In this document: piece by piece, positions 1-8,246 of the stretch
Numbering within the stretch: the stretch's first letter is position 1
Layout: each line of letters begins with the position of its first letter
Source: Croceivirga sp.
Lineage (GTDB): Bacteria > Bacteroidota > Bacteroidia > Flavobacteriales > Flavobacteriaceae
Length of the DNA stretch: 64,000 nucleotides
Direction of reading: 5' to 3'
Assembly (NCBI GenBank): GCA_028284285.1
Contig: JANQSA010000065.1
Span: forward strand, 57,713 to 121,712
Position numbers and translations under genes: made by a program
The notes under the pieces: model-generated
What the model saw: only the letters and a program-made list of their open reading frames with translations
Told to the model about the DNA's origin: nothing
Database searches by the model: none

Positions 1-221
1 GCAAAGAGATCATTTACCGTTACCCCACTTGTCCCGGCCTGAAGTGAAAATCCGGAAAGTAAGGGTATCCCAAAGTGTTTGTCATAGGGTGTTCTCATCC
101 CTGGATTCAGCATCAATGCCTGAGGAATCTCGTAGAAATCATACAACAATTGTTTGTTTTGGGCATACGACCCCATCACTCCAAAGAGAGTGGTCCAAAA
201 AACCAGGGCTGTTTTTCTCAT
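1..221 (-). CDS. DUF5723-like secreted protein, N-terminal part
   Basis: Only the first 73 codons are in the window; the gene runs off the left edge. It opens with a signal peptide (MRKTALVFWTTLFG...SYAQ). The mature start reads QNKQLLYDFYEIPQALMLNPG, which I recognise from memory as the start of flavobacterial DUF5723 proteins, a family of predicted outer-membrane-associated proteins of unknown role. The ATG at 219-221 overlaps the TGA of the upstream lipoprotein gene by four bases (ATGA), so the two are probably translationally coupled. The family assignment rests on a short segment and on recall. Confidence 0.6.
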   Translation of the reverse strand, partial: MRKTALVFWTTLFGVMGSYAQNKQLLYDFYEIPQALMLNPGMRTPYDKHFGIPLLSGFSLQAGTSGVTVNDLF

Positions 222-754
222 CGTAGTCGTATTCTAAAAGCAGCGCTAGATCTTAAGATTATTCTGGGTTCGGATTGGGAGGATTGACTGGTGGCATCAC
301 CTAAATTTTGCCCTTCCACCCTGATGTTTGTTGTATTTCTAAGAATGTCCAGGCTCCGTCCACCATCACCATACGCTACTTGCCTTTCCAATAAGGGAGA
401 GGGTTCAGGTTGGATAACAAAGGATTCACTGTCTAAAACATTACCTCCGGCATCTAGAAATTCTACCAATACTGCCAAAGGTTTACTGGTGGTATTCTCC
501 AATTGATACGTGATAACACCGTCTAAAATGTTCTCTGAAATAAAGGCTTCATTAAAGGCTTCAAAAGTGAAGGTCTCTTGATAAAAGGCGCCGGAACCCG
601 CAAAATTTATTGTGCCTTCATCCGCTTCAAAATAAAAAACACTGGAAGCTACCGTAGGTTCAACACTTAGATCATCAAATTGATCAAAATCCTGTTCGTC
701 TGCACAAGAAATAAGCAGGCCTACTATCCATAAATATAAAAACAGTTTTTTCAT
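218..754 (-). CDS. Hypothetical lipoprotein
   Basis: This is a 178-residue protein with a clear lipoprotein signal: MKKLFLYLWIVGLLISC, cleavage before Cys17, followed by acidic residues (ADEQDFDQFDD). The rest is rich in beta-prone segments and includes a stretch on preserving or replacing mean hydrophobic strands (VLVEFLDAGGNVLDS) that looks like an Ig- or FN3-like fold, but I do not recognise the family. It precedes and overlaps the DUF5723-like gene, so the pair probably forms an operon acting at the cell envelope. No function is assigned. Confidence 0.8.
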   Translation of the reverse strand: MKKLFLYLWIVGLLISCADEQDFDQFDDLSVEPTVASSVFYFEADEGTINFAGSGAFYQETFTFEAFNEAFISENILDGVITYQLENTTSKPLAVLVEFLDAGGNVLDSESFVIQPEPSPLLERQVAYGDGGRSLDILRNTTNIRVEGQNLGDATSQSSQSEPRIILRSSAAFRIRLR

Positions 755-813
755 CCGGGGAATTGGGTTTATGACCTTTAAACAATTGGTGCATGAACTA
801 CCCTACTATAACT

Positions 814-1503
814 CTATAAAAATCGTTTTATTTCGTCTAACTGGTGGATAATTCTACAGTAGTTATGGGTTTCTTCCTTCTTGGAATTGAAATGCAACGT
901 ATGAAATCCTAATTGCTGAGCACCAAGGACATCCGCTTCCAGGCTGTCGCCTATCATCAAAGATTTTGGTGCCGGAACCCCAGCCCTTTCCAGCGCCATC
1001 TGAAAAATCCTGGGATTTGGTTTTTTTACACCTGCCATTTCTGAGTTTACCACAACCTGAAAGTACTTGCGGATATCGGCATTACGCAGTTTCTTTTCCT
1101 GAATCTCTTCAAAACCATTGGTAATAATATGCAGTTTGTAGTTGGGCCTTAAGTATTCCAGTACGTCCACAGCGCCGGAAATCACATGGTTGAATGAAGA
1201 AAGATACGCAATATAGGCCTCTGAGATCTCTTCAATTTGACGGTCATTGATCATTGTCCCGCTCGCATCCAGACTTTTGCGTAACCGCTGGTAGCGCAGC
1301 TCTTCTTTGGATACTTTTTCCTCCCGATACAATTTCCAATACTCCAGATTTATGGGCATATAAATCTTCAGAAACCCATCAAGATCTATCGTGATTTTTA
1401 GTTCTTTAAAAATCTTTTGAAAAGTAAGTTTTGAGTTTTTGTCAAAGTCCCAAAGCGTATGGTCCAGGTCAAAAAAGATATCGGTTACGACTCCTTTATA
1501 CAT
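814..1503 (-). CDS. HAD hydrolase, YjjG-type nucleotidase
   Basis: A 229-residue haloacid dehalogenase-superfamily phosphatase. Motif I is DIFFDLDHTLWDFD near residue 9, with the nucleophile Asp and the second Asp two residues on. Motif II is IITNG. Motif III/IV is KKPNPRIFQMAL followed by MIGDSLEADVLGA, which supplies the Mg-binding acids. The HTLWDFD signature and overall length fit the YjjG family, which dephosphorylates pyrimidine and noncanonical nucleoside monophosphates in the cytoplasm. The start overlaps the end of the upstream deacetylase-like gene by 8 bases, indicating cotranscription. Substrate is inferred from family only. Confidence 0.85.
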   Translation of the reverse strand: MYKGVVTDIFFDLDHTLWDFDKNSKLTFQKIFKELKITIDLDGFLKIYMPINLEYWKLYREEKVSKEELRYQRLRKSLDASGTMINDRQIEEISEAYIAYLSSFNHVISGAVDVLEYLRPNYKLHIITNGFEEIQEKKLRNADIRKYFQVVVNSEMAGVKKPNPRIFQMALERAGVPAPKSLMIGDSLEADVLGAQQLGFHTLHFNSKKEETHNYCRIIHQLDEIKRFL

Positions 1504-2791
1504 AATATCGTTTTAACAGGGAACGATACAGTCCAATCCAGTCAATCCTGTGTTTTTCGCCCAGCAATTCATTAGAAAAGACTACCACCATATCCCCTTT
1601 TAGTTGCCGTACTTGCCTATAGATAACATCCAACTTTGCAAATACTTCTTCTTCTTTTTTAAAATGCTGCAAGGCATAATCACAGCAGGCAAAAGGGTGT
1701 ATTTTAATAGGCTGTTGTACTTCTAAAGGGATATCATAAAATTGAAATGGGGTGCAGGTACCCGCTCTAAAACCTAAATGATGTGTATACCCCATGGAAT
1801 AATCATCCGTAAATTCTGCTTCTATGAGGTCCCTGTACGTATGAGGCACTACTACCCGGTTATAGCGCATCCGTGAATACTTCACGGGCCTGTTAATAAG
1901 GTTGGATAAGCGTTTTCGCTCTTCCTTTAAAACCTCCAGTTGGTCTGAAGCGGCCATGGAAGCGCTTAAAGAAACAATGCTGTAGTCCGCTACGGACTTT
2001 ATTAAATATCTGAACTTGTTCTTGTATATGGAGATGTTCTTGTCATGTGTGGAGTAATCCGCAAATTGAAAGAAAAACATGGTTCGTATTTTGAACTTTT
2101 TATGGATCTCCATAAGGGCAGCGAAATTATCATAAGGATCTTTTTTAGGATTAAGTGCTACTGCAATTCTTTTAGTTACACGGGACAACTTAAAACGGGA
2201 TAGATCCAGAAAAAAACCAGCTATGCTTCTTCCCAGCCCTCTTAGGGCATAGCAATGCGAGGTGGTAACGTTAACAATTGAAGTAAAGCTGTAGGTACTG
2301 TTCTTACTTTTGATTTCCGGAAAACGGTCTTGTAATGCGCTAAAAAGATTGTGAGCCCAAACATCAACCACCGGGATTTCCAAAAACCCATTTTGAAAGG
2401 CCAAGCTGTTTTGAGGCGGGAACCTTCCAAGATTGTCTTTCACATGAGGTAAGTATTCTTCGTATCGGCTAAGGAGATAAAAACTTGCTGAAAAAATATC
2501 ATAGGGAATATTACTTCTCTCATCAGTACGAAAAAAACAGGGCACTCCTTCCCAATCCTGAACACTTATCTGAATATCATTAATTCCCTGTTCAAATAGG
2601 AGGTCATTGGACCGAATAAAGAATTCGTTTTGTAGCGGCTGTTTAGTATAGGTTATTTTTGGGCCCTGATGCTTGATAAAATCCTCTACTTTAGTGGTAA
2701 ACCCGGTCTCTACCCCTAGGATCTGCCCAAAAATATGTTTCATTGTGTACTGGAAACGTTTGGTAATCTTATGGGTGTAGATTAATAGCAT
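1496..2791 (-). CDS. Polysaccharide deacetylase-like protein (DUF7033 type)
   Basis: A 431-residue protein that I recognise as the flavobacterial family annotated as polysaccharide deacetylase family protein. It has an N-terminal domain starting MLLIYTHKITKRFQYTMKHIF, then DIFSASFYLLSRYEEYL, and a C-terminal half resembling a NodB-type barrel (MRYNRVVVPHTYRDLIEAEFTDDYSMGYTHH, written here only as key segments RYNR, DDYSMGY and GFRAGTCTPF). The classical NodB HxxxH zinc motif is not clear, so catalytic activity is uncertain. It probably acts on cell-surface glycans. It overlaps the HAD gene by 8 bases. Confidence 0.7.
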   Translation of the reverse strand: MLLIYTHKITKRFQYTMKHIFGQILGVETGFTTKVEDFIKHQGPKITYTKQPLQNEFFIRSNDLLFEQGINDIQISVQDWEGVPCFFRTDERSNIPYDIFSASFYLLSRYEEYLPHVKDNLGRFPPQNSLAFQNGFLEIPVVDVWAHNLFSALQDRFPEIKSKNSTYSFTSIVNVTTSHCYALRGLGRSIAGFFLDLSRFKLSRVTKRIAVALNPKKDPYDNFAALMEIHKKFKIRTMFFFQFADYSTHDKNISIYKNKFRYLIKSVADYSIVSLSASMAASDQLEVLKEERKRLSNLINRPVKYSRMRYNRVVVPHTYRDLIEAEFTDDYSMGYTHHLGFRAGTCTPFQFYDIPLEVQQPIKIHPFACCDYALQHFKKEEEVFAKLDVIYRQVRQLKGDMVVVFSNELLGEKHRIDWIGLYRSLLKRYYV

Positions 2792-2869
2792 TGGCCGTCA
2801 AACCTCAAATGTACAAATTCCAAATCCTATCATGAAGGTTTGGAACTTGAGTTTTGAAAATTGTGATGG

Positions 2870-3568
2870 CTATAAAATCCCTTCGTCCGCAAAACTGAAA
2901 TACGCCTTTTGGGTTACAATAAGATGATCCATTACTTTGATGTCAAGGGATTGGGCAGCGGTTTTTAGTTTTTCTGTAATCTGTCGGTCCGAATGACTGG
3001 GTTTTAAGGTTCCTGAGGGATGGTTATGCGCAACGATAAGCCCTACCGCTCCCTGCTCCAAAGCTTGTTTCAATACCAAACGAATATCTACCAAAGTTCC
3101 CGTAATACCCCCCTTGCTCAACTGTTCTTTGTGTAATATTTTATTAGAATTATTTAAATACATAATCCAAAATTCTTCATGAGGTAGCTCACCGATCAAA
3201 GGGTGTAATACGTCATAGGCTTTTTGACTACTACTTACTCTGATGTTTTTCGGTAAATCCTGATCCCTTCTTCGCCTCCCCATTTCCAGGGCTGCGGCAA
3301 TGGTCACTGCCTTGGCTTTACCTATACCTTTAAATTGCATTAGCTGTTTCACGGAAAGTTTTCCTAATTCATGAAGGTTATTTCCTGTATAGGCGAGAAT
3401 GCGTTTGGCCAGTTCAACAGCACTTTCTTCCTTATTTCCGGAACCAATGAGAATAGCAATCAATTCGGTATCGGAAAGTATGGATCGCCCTTTGTTTAAA
3501 AGCTTTTCCCGGGGTTTATCATCATCTGCCCATTGTTTTATGGATAAGGTGGTAGAATTCTCTTGCAT
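2870..3568 (-). CDS. radC: RadC / JAB-domain protein
   Basis: A 232-residue RadC family protein. It has an N-terminal UPF0758 region (DDKPREKLLNKG), a helix-hairpin-helix (KGIGKAKAVTI, about residues 78-88) and a C-terminal JAB1/MPN metalloprotease-like domain with the zinc motif AHNHPSGTLKPSHSD (HxH...D). The molecular role of RadC is unresolved despite the name. It is a full-length housekeeping-type copy, not one of the truncated copies common in mobile elements. The ATG lies only 4 bases from a TATCTTTG promoter element, suggesting a leaderless mRNA. Confidence 0.92.
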   Translation of the reverse strand: MQENSTTLSIKQWADDDKPREKLLNKGRSILSDTELIAILIGSGNKEESAVELAKRILAYTGNNLHELGKLSVKQLMQFKGIGKAKAVTIAAALEMGRRRRDQDLPKNIRVSSSQKAYDVLHPLIGELPHEEFWIMYLNNSNKILHKEQLSKGGITGTLVDIRLVLKQALEQGAVGLIVAHNHPSGTLKPSHSDRQITEKLKTAAQSLDIKVMDHLIVTQKAYFSFADEGIL

Positions 3569-3572
3569 GCCT

Positions 3573-3580
3573 CAAAGATA
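3573..3580 (-). promoter_or_regulatory. Candidate -7 element of radC
   Basis: On the minus strand this reads TATCTTTG, an exact match to the Bacteroidota TAnnTTTG consensus. Only 4 bases separate it from the radC ATG, so transcription would start at or near the A of the start codon. I do not see a good TTG box at the usual distance upstream. Confidence 0.4.
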
Positions 3581-3811
3581 ACAGGTTTAATAGTTTTTAG
3601 AGAAAATAATCTACTTTTCTAAGGTCTAAAATACCTAGAGCATACTATTGCATTGAATACCCAGGTAACCTCCTATAGGGAATTGCCAGATACTACAACT
3701 TTTTTGGTATACTTGGCCTTATGGATAAACCCAAAAATTAAACTTTTGCAATGGCTTGATTGCAGGATATCAAAAGTATACTGAAAACGAAAACAAATAC
3801 CTTCACCAATA

Positions 3812-4315
3812 ATGAGAACTACTATTTACACTACGCTATTTTTAGTCTCCTTTCACTTCTTTTGGGGACAAACGCAATGCCAATGCTGTGAGGAAAACCA
3901 CCGGCAGTTTGACTTTTGGGTGGGAAATTGGGTAGTGAAGGATACTTTAGGAAATAAGGTAGGGGAAAACACCATTTCAAAGGTTGAAGCTAACTGCGTG
4001 GTGATGGAAAAATGGAAAGGAACCGGCGGAACAACAGGAATGAGCATGAATTACTATGACCGCTTAGATAATACCTGGAACCAGGTATGGATAGACAGTC
4101 AAGGTAACATCCTAAAACTAAAGGGAATATTTGATTCAGGTAAGATGATATTGAAAAGCGATCTGATTAAAAGGGAACAGCAGAAGTATTACAACCAAAT
4201 AGTCTGGTCCCCTAATGATGATCGAACGGTTACCCAATTATGGGAGACAAGAGATAGCAATGGCAGACATTTGAAGACACTGTTTAAGGGGATCTATTCC
4301 AGGATTTCGAACTAG
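3812..4315 (+). CDS. Secreted DUF1579-like protein
   Basis: A 167-residue protein with a signal peptide (MRTTIYTTLFLVSFHFFWGQ) and a mature part that begins CQCCEENHRQFDFWVGNW. The FDFWxGxW motif followed by a lipocalin-like beta pattern (NCVVMEKWKGTGG, MSMNYYD, NQVWID) is typical of DUF1579-type proteins. The family role is unknown; a small beta-barrel binding protein is plausible. It converges on mpl, and their TAG stop codons share the palindrome CTAG (4312-4315). Confidence 0.75.
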   Translation: MRTTIYTTLFLVSFHFFWGQTQCQCCEENHRQFDFWVGNWVVKDTLGNKVGENTISKVEANCVVMEKWKGTGGTTGMSMNYYDRLDNTWNQVWIDSQGNILKLKGIFDSGKMILKSDLIKREQQKYYNQIVWSPNDDRTVTQLWETRDSNGRHLKTLFKGIYSRISN

Positions 4316-5673
4316 ACGTTTTGGAGTTTCCCCTTTAGTTTTTCAAAATCCAATCCTCCATAATTCCCCGAACTCATAAGCAACAAGGCGGTATGATCAA
4401 AATCTTGGGCAAATAAAAAATCATGAAAGGCCTCGGGTTCTGTAAATATTTGAAGGTTTTGCTTTTGAAAAGCATCTTCAATTTGGGAGGTAGTTACCTC
4501 TTCCAGCCTTTTAATCTTAACAGCCTCCGGAGAATAAAATACCACGGCTTCATCCGCAGCATCCAAGCTTCCCGCGTATTCCTGTAGAAATTCCGCATTC
4601 AAGCTACTGTAGGTGTGTAATTCAAGACAGGCAACTACCCGCCAGTCAGGATATTGCTCTTTTATAGCTTCCGTGGTAGCCTTTACCTTGCTGGGCGAAT
4701 GGGCAAAGTCTTTAAACGCTACTTTGTTATTCCCGCCAGCGAGTTTTTCCAGGCGCTTTGATGCGCCCTTAAAAGAGGCAATGGCCTCATAAAAATCAGC
4801 TTCATCCACACCCATTTGTTGACATATCCATTTGGCTCCTTCCAGATTACTTAGATTATGCTTACCAAATACTTCCAAAGGCATAGGACCCTCCGGTGTT
4901 TCCAGATACGTAACACCGTCTTCGACGAAGTGCTCTGGTGTGCTGTAAGGAAATTTTCGAATAGTGTTTTGAGAAGCTTCTACCAACGTCTTCACCGTGT
5001 TATCTTCAGTGTTGTAGGTGATACTTCCTCCCTTAACAATGCTTTCCGTAAAAATTTGAAACTGATTTACATAGTTGTCCCAGGTGGGAAATACATTGAT
5101 ATGATCCCAGGCAATACCGCTTAGCAGGGCAATATTGGCGTGGTACACGTGAAATTTGGGTCGTGGGTCAGTGGCGGAGCTCAAGTATTCATCGCCTTCC
5201 AACACCATAAAATCGTTGCTATCTGTTAAGTGCACCATCCTATCAAAGCCTTCCAACTGTGCTCCCACCATATAATCCACTTCTTTGTCAAAATACTGCA
5301 TCACGTGCAAAATCATAGCGGTAATGGTAGTCTTACCGTGGCTCCCGCCGATCACCACCCGGGTTTTATCCTTGGACTGCTCGTAAAGAAACTCCGGATA
5401 AGAGTACACGGGCAATCCCAGTTCCCGGGCCCTTTCCAACTCCGGATTATCCGGTTTGGCATGCATCCCAAGGATTACCGCATCGATATCCGAAGTAATT
5501 TTCGCTGGAAACCATCCAAATGATTCAGGAAGCAACCCATGGTTTTCCAGCCTACTTTTGGAGGGTTCAAAAATCACATCATCACTACCACTAATGTGAT
5601 TTCCCTTGTGTTGTAAGGACAATGCCAGGTTATGCATGGCGCTCCCTCCAATGGCTATAAAATGAATTTTCAT
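4312..5673 (-). CDS. mpl: UDP-N-acetylmuramate:murein-tripeptide ligase-like (Mpl)
   Basis: A 453-residue Mur-ligase-family enzyme. The Rossmann start is MKIHFIAIGGSAMHNLA, the ATP P-loop is GGSHGKTT (about residue 110), and the central and C-terminal Mur domains follow (GDEYLSSATDPRPKF, FAHSPSKVKATTEAI, LELHTYSSL). It should couple recycled L-Ala-D-Glu-meso-DAP tripeptide to UDP-MurNAc in the cytoplasm for peptidoglycan recycling. It looks intact. It stands alone, convergent with the DUF1579-like gene and divergent from the cupin operon. Confidence 0.9.
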   Translation of the reverse strand: MKIHFIAIGGSAMHNLALSLQHKGNHISGSDDVIFEPSKSRLENHGLLPESFGWFPAKITSDIDAVILGMHAKPDNPELERARELGLPVYSYPEFLYEQSKDKTRVVIGGSHGKTTITAMILHVMQYFDKEVDYMVGAQLEGFDRMVHLTDSNDFMVLEGDEYLSSATDPRPKFHVYHANIALLSGIAWDHINVFPTWDNYVNQFQIFTESIVKGGSITYNTEDNTVKTLVEASQNTIRKFPYSTPEHFVEDGVTYLETPEGPMPLEVFGKHNLSNLEGAKWICQQMGVDEADFYEAIASFKGASKRLEKLAGGNNKVAFKDFAHSPSKVKATTEAIKEQYPDWRVVACLELHTYSSLNAEFLQEYAGSLDAADEAVVFYSPEAVKIKRLEEVTTSQIEDAFQKQNLQIFTEPEAFHDFLFAQDFDHTALLLMSSGNYGGLDFEKLKGKLQNV

Positions 5674-5774
5674 CTGTTTAAAATTTTTAACTATTTAATA
5701 ATAGGATACTTAAAAACCCGCCTGCGTCGGGCAGGTTAAAGAACCGATGTGACCACTCGCTGCACTCGTTCTCT

Positions 5775-5829
5775 CATGAATTTATTTTAATCATTACACC
5801 ATGTGAAGGTCATGATTAAAAAATTCATG
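5775..5829. repeat. Long inverted repeat between mpl and the cupin operon
   Basis: The left arm is 5775-5794 (CATGAATTTATTTTAATCAT) and the right arm 5812-5829 (ATGATTAAAAAATTCATG), separated by 17 bases. Apart from two extra bases in the left arm the arms are perfect complements. The repeat sits between divergent genes, so it is not a simple terminator for either. An operator, an RNA hairpin or a mobile-element scar are all possible. Confidence 0.75.
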
Positions 5830-5869
5830 TTCGTTTCATTTTTACGAAATTTCCGGCCAAAGATAGGCA

Positions 5870-5897
5870 TTGCCCTTGAGGAATATTTTTATCTTTT
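5870..5897 (+). promoter_or_regulatory. Candidate promoter of the cupin operon
   Basis: TTG at 5870-5872 and TATCTTTT at 5890-5897, 17 bases apart, resemble the Bacteroidota -33/-7 pair (TTG and TAnnTTTG). The predicted transcript would start about 13 bases ahead of the ATG at 5917. This supports the 5917 start over the upstream ATG at 5803, which lies within the inverted repeat. Confidence 0.4.
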
Positions 5898-5916
5898 AGC
5901 AAGAAAAACGAACGCT

Positions 5917-6228
5917 ATGAACCTTACAGACCTGCCTTCAAAAGAAATAATGCCCGGATACCATGGAAAACTGGTACATGGCGAAAAAATAAGTTGGGTG
6001 TTTTGGGAGGTTGAGAAGGGCGCTCAGGTACCCCATCATCAACACCATCATGAACAAATTATGCATGTGGTGGATGGCCGGTTTGAATTTACCCTGGATG
6101 GTGACACCCAAACGTATCATCCCGGAGATGTTGTGGTAATTCCTTCCCATACCCCACATTCCGGAAAGGCCTTAACCCAATGTAAATTGATGGACGTTTT
6201 TAGTCCGGTAAGAGAAGAATACAAATGA
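5917..6228 (+). CDS. Small cupin-domain protein
   Basis: A 103-residue single-domain cupin. Cupin motif 1 is the histidine-rich PHHQHHHEQIMHVVDG and motif 2 is HPGDVVVIPSHTPHSG, supplying His/Glu metal ligands. I chose the ATG at 5917 because the protein then begins MNLTDLPSKEIMPGYHGK like other small cupins, and the upstream extension is unlike a protein. It probably binds a metal and a small ligand or isomerises or oxidises a small metabolite. Its stop overlaps the SDR start (ATGA), so the two genes are coupled. Confidence 0.85.
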   Translation: MNLTDLPSKEIMPGYHGKLVHGEKISWVFWEVEKGAQVPHHQHHHEQIMHVVDGRFEFTLDGDTQTYHPGDVVVIPSHTPHSGKALTQCKLMDVFSPVREEYK

Positions 6229-7010
6229 AGATACTCCTTAACGGAAAAAAAGCCTTGGTGGGCGGCAGCAGTAGGGGGATTGGGAAAGCCATTGCGATGC
6301 AGCTCGCCGAAAGCGGGGCCAGTGTAACCTTAATGGCTCGGAGCACCGACAAAATGAAAGCCATTATTAATGACCTGCCTACCACAGCAGGACAGCACCA
6401 TCAGTATTTGGCTGTAGATTTTACCAAGCACGAAGAATTCAAACTCACTTTATCCGATTATTTCCTTAAGAATCCAGTGGATATCCTGGTAAACAACACC
6501 CAGGGACCCGAAGCAGGTGGCGCTCTGGAAAAAAATGTGGACGATTATCAAAATGCCTTTGATCTATTGTTTAAATCCGTTGTGTATACCACTACTATGG
6601 CCCTTGGGCACATGCAGGAACAGCAATGGGGACGTATAATTAACGTGGCGTCTGTTTCGGTGAAAGAACCTTTGAATTATCTGGCGCTTTCCAATACCAT
6701 CCGGGCTGCGGTGGTCACCTGGGCCAAAAGCCTCTCTATGGATGCGGCACGGGATGGGATTACTGTTAACAATATACTTACCGGCTACTTTGATACTGAG
6801 CGAATTGCACAATTGACCGCAAAAAAAGCCGAAAAAATGGGCATCTCCCAAGCCGAAGTACGCAGCGCAATGGAAGAACAGGTGCCCGCAAAACGCATTG
6901 GGCAACCGGAAGAATACGGCTATCTGGTGGCATTTTTGGCTTCGGATAAGTCCGCCTATATCAATGGCGCCAACATTCCTATTGACGGTGGACTGCTCAA
7001 ATCACTCTAA
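6225..7010 (+). CDS. Short-chain dehydrogenase/reductase, atypical active site
   Basis: A 261-residue Rossmann-fold SDR. The cofactor motif is VGGSSRGIGKAIA near residue 13, NNTQG is the NNAG-like motif, and INVASVSVKEP carries the catalytic Ser. The usual YxxxK is not kept: the segment reads NYLALSNTIRAAVVTWAKSL, with Ser where Lys is expected. SDRs of the LVLSNxxRAA type are known, and their chemistry may differ from normal ketoreductases. The C-terminus (ASDKSAYINGANIPIDGG) is canonical. It is cotranscribed with the cupin and the CPBP protease, overlapping both. Confidence 0.85.
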   Translation: MKILLNGKKALVGGSSRGIGKAIAMQLAESGASVTLMARSTDKMKAIINDLPTTAGQHHQYLAVDFTKHEEFKLTLSDYFLKNPVDILVNNTQGPEAGGALEKNVDDYQNAFDLLFKSVVYTTTMALGHMQEQQWGRIINVASVSVKEPLNYLALSNTIRAAVVTWAKSLSMDAARDGITVNNILTGYFDTERIAQLTAKKAEKMGISQAEVRSAMEEQVPAKRIGQPEEYGYLVAFLASDKSAYINGANIPIDGGLLKSL

Positions 7011-7756
7011 TGGGCTATTTTAAAAAGTTTTTGAAGGGAAAACTGGACTTCAACTGGCAGCTCGGGATATTCCTTATTTTACTTCTTGGCATTCCCAGGT
7101 TTATAACTGTACTCCAGGCAAACAAAACCGGAAATTACCAGTTTACCTCAATCCTCTTTGTGATCATGTGGTTTTTACCCTACATTTTCCTTAATAAAGC
7201 TGGAAGACGGGCCATTGGTATTAGAAAACCCAAAAGTGGATTGGGCATCCTAATCGGTATTCTTGCCGGAGGAGGCTTTTGTGCCATTGTTTGGTTGCTT
7301 GGGGATATGTTATACGGGACCACCGTCAACAATTGGTTGGTGTATATTTCAAACTCCTATAGCCTTCCGCAGGACATTGACTGGGAAGCGCAACGGTTTA
7401 CTTTTTTCATGATCTTCGGAATTACCAGTATGATCTTCAGCCCTATAGGGGAAGAACTGATGTACAGAGGAGGTATCCATCGTTGCTTTTCGGATTCCCT
7501 TGGAGAGCACGGTGCTTCTTATGTGGATAGCGCTGCATTTGCTATTACCCACCTCGCCCATTTCGGGATCCTTTTTGTAGATAACTCCTGGGAATTTCGT
7601 GTCATTCCGGCCTTGTTATGGGTAATTCTGATGTTTTTGGCGTCCAGAATCTTCTTTTTTGCTAAACAACGATCGGGATCTATCCTGGGAGCAATACTAT
7701 CACATGCGGGCTTTAATTTAACCATGACTTATTTCATTTTCTATCACATTCTTTGA
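7010..7756 (+). CDS. CPBP-family intramembrane metalloprotease
   Basis: A 248-residue polytopic membrane protein of the CAAX protease and bacteriocin-processing (CPBP, Abi) family. The motifs are GEELMYRGGI (EExxxR), FAITHLAHFG (second His) and LSHAGFNLT (HxxxN). About six to seven hydrophobic segments are visible, the first at FLILLLGIPRF. The family cleaves within membranes or matures peptides; the substrate here is unknown. The ATG shares one base with the SDR stop (TAATG). Confidence 0.85.
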   Translation: MGYFKKFLKGKLDFNWQLGIFLILLLGIPRFITVLQANKTGNYQFTSILFVIMWFLPYIFLNKAGRRAIGIRKPKSGLGILIGILAGGGFCAIVWLLGDMLYGTTVNNWLVYISNSYSLPQDIDWEAQRFTFFMIFGITSMIFSPIGEELMYRGGIHRCFSDSLGEHGASYVDSAAFAITHLAHFGILFVDNSWEFRVIPALLWVILMFLASRIFFFAKQRSGSILGAILSHAGFNLTMTYFIFYHIL

Positions 7757-7831
7757 CCTCACTTTCTACTACTTTTTATAATTCATCAACTTTTTTCCTA
7801 AATTTATCGGTAACCAACAAATATTTAACAA

Positions 7832-8206
7832 ATGAATTCGAAAGTTTTTATGATCCTCCGAATTCTACTAGGCCTTTTTGTCCTGGTTTTCGGGGTAAAC
7901 AAGTTCCTCCCTTTTATTCCTGATTTTGAAATTGAAGGGAGTGCATTGAACTATTTTACTGCGCTATCCAACAGCCAGACTCTAAATCTGGTAGGAGTGG
8001 TCGAAACTATTGCGGGATTGGCATTGATTTTTAACAAATGGGGAGCCCTTATGGCTTTGATATTAATGAGTGTCTCCGTTTGTGCAGTGCTGTTTCATGC
8101 TACCCTGGATCCTGCCAACATTGCCGGAGCTTTGGTGCTTTTGGTATTGAACATTTTAGTTCTGATCGGGTATAAAGATCGTTATAAAGATCTCCTGAGG
8201 GCATAA
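7832..8206 (+). CDS. DoxX-like membrane protein
   Basis: A 124-residue protein with four transmembrane segments: MILRILLGLFVLVFGVNKF, LVGVVETIAGLALIF, GALMALILMSVSVCAVLFH and GALVLLVLNILVLIGY. The pattern and the NKFLPFIP segment fit small DoxX/DoxD-like proteins. Members are linked to quinone or redox chemistry, but for this subgroup no function is established. It lies 75 bases after the CPBP gene, with a bidirectional terminator just beyond. Confidence 0.8.
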   Translation: MNSKVFMILRILLGLFVLVFGVNKFLPFIPDFEIEGSALNYFTALSNSQTLNLVGVVETIAGLALIFNKWGALMALILMSVSVCAVLFHATLDPANIAGALVLLVLNILVLIGYKDRYKDLLRA

Positions 8207-8220
8207 CCGAACTAAGAATT

Positions 8221-8246
8221 AAAATGGCCTGATCAGACCATTTTTT
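8221..8246. terminator. Bidirectional terminator between DoxX and lytR-type genes
   Basis: AAAATGG and CCATTTTTT flank a CTGATCAG palindrome, forming one hairpin with A-rich and T-rich sides. It serves the convergent transcripts of the DoxX gene (+) and the response-regulator operon (-). Confidence 0.75.

Noticed and set aside
5803..5916. Longer N-terminus of the cupin protein
   Set aside because: It would begin in the inverted repeat and cross the predicted promoter. The cupin similarity begins at the ATG at 5917.
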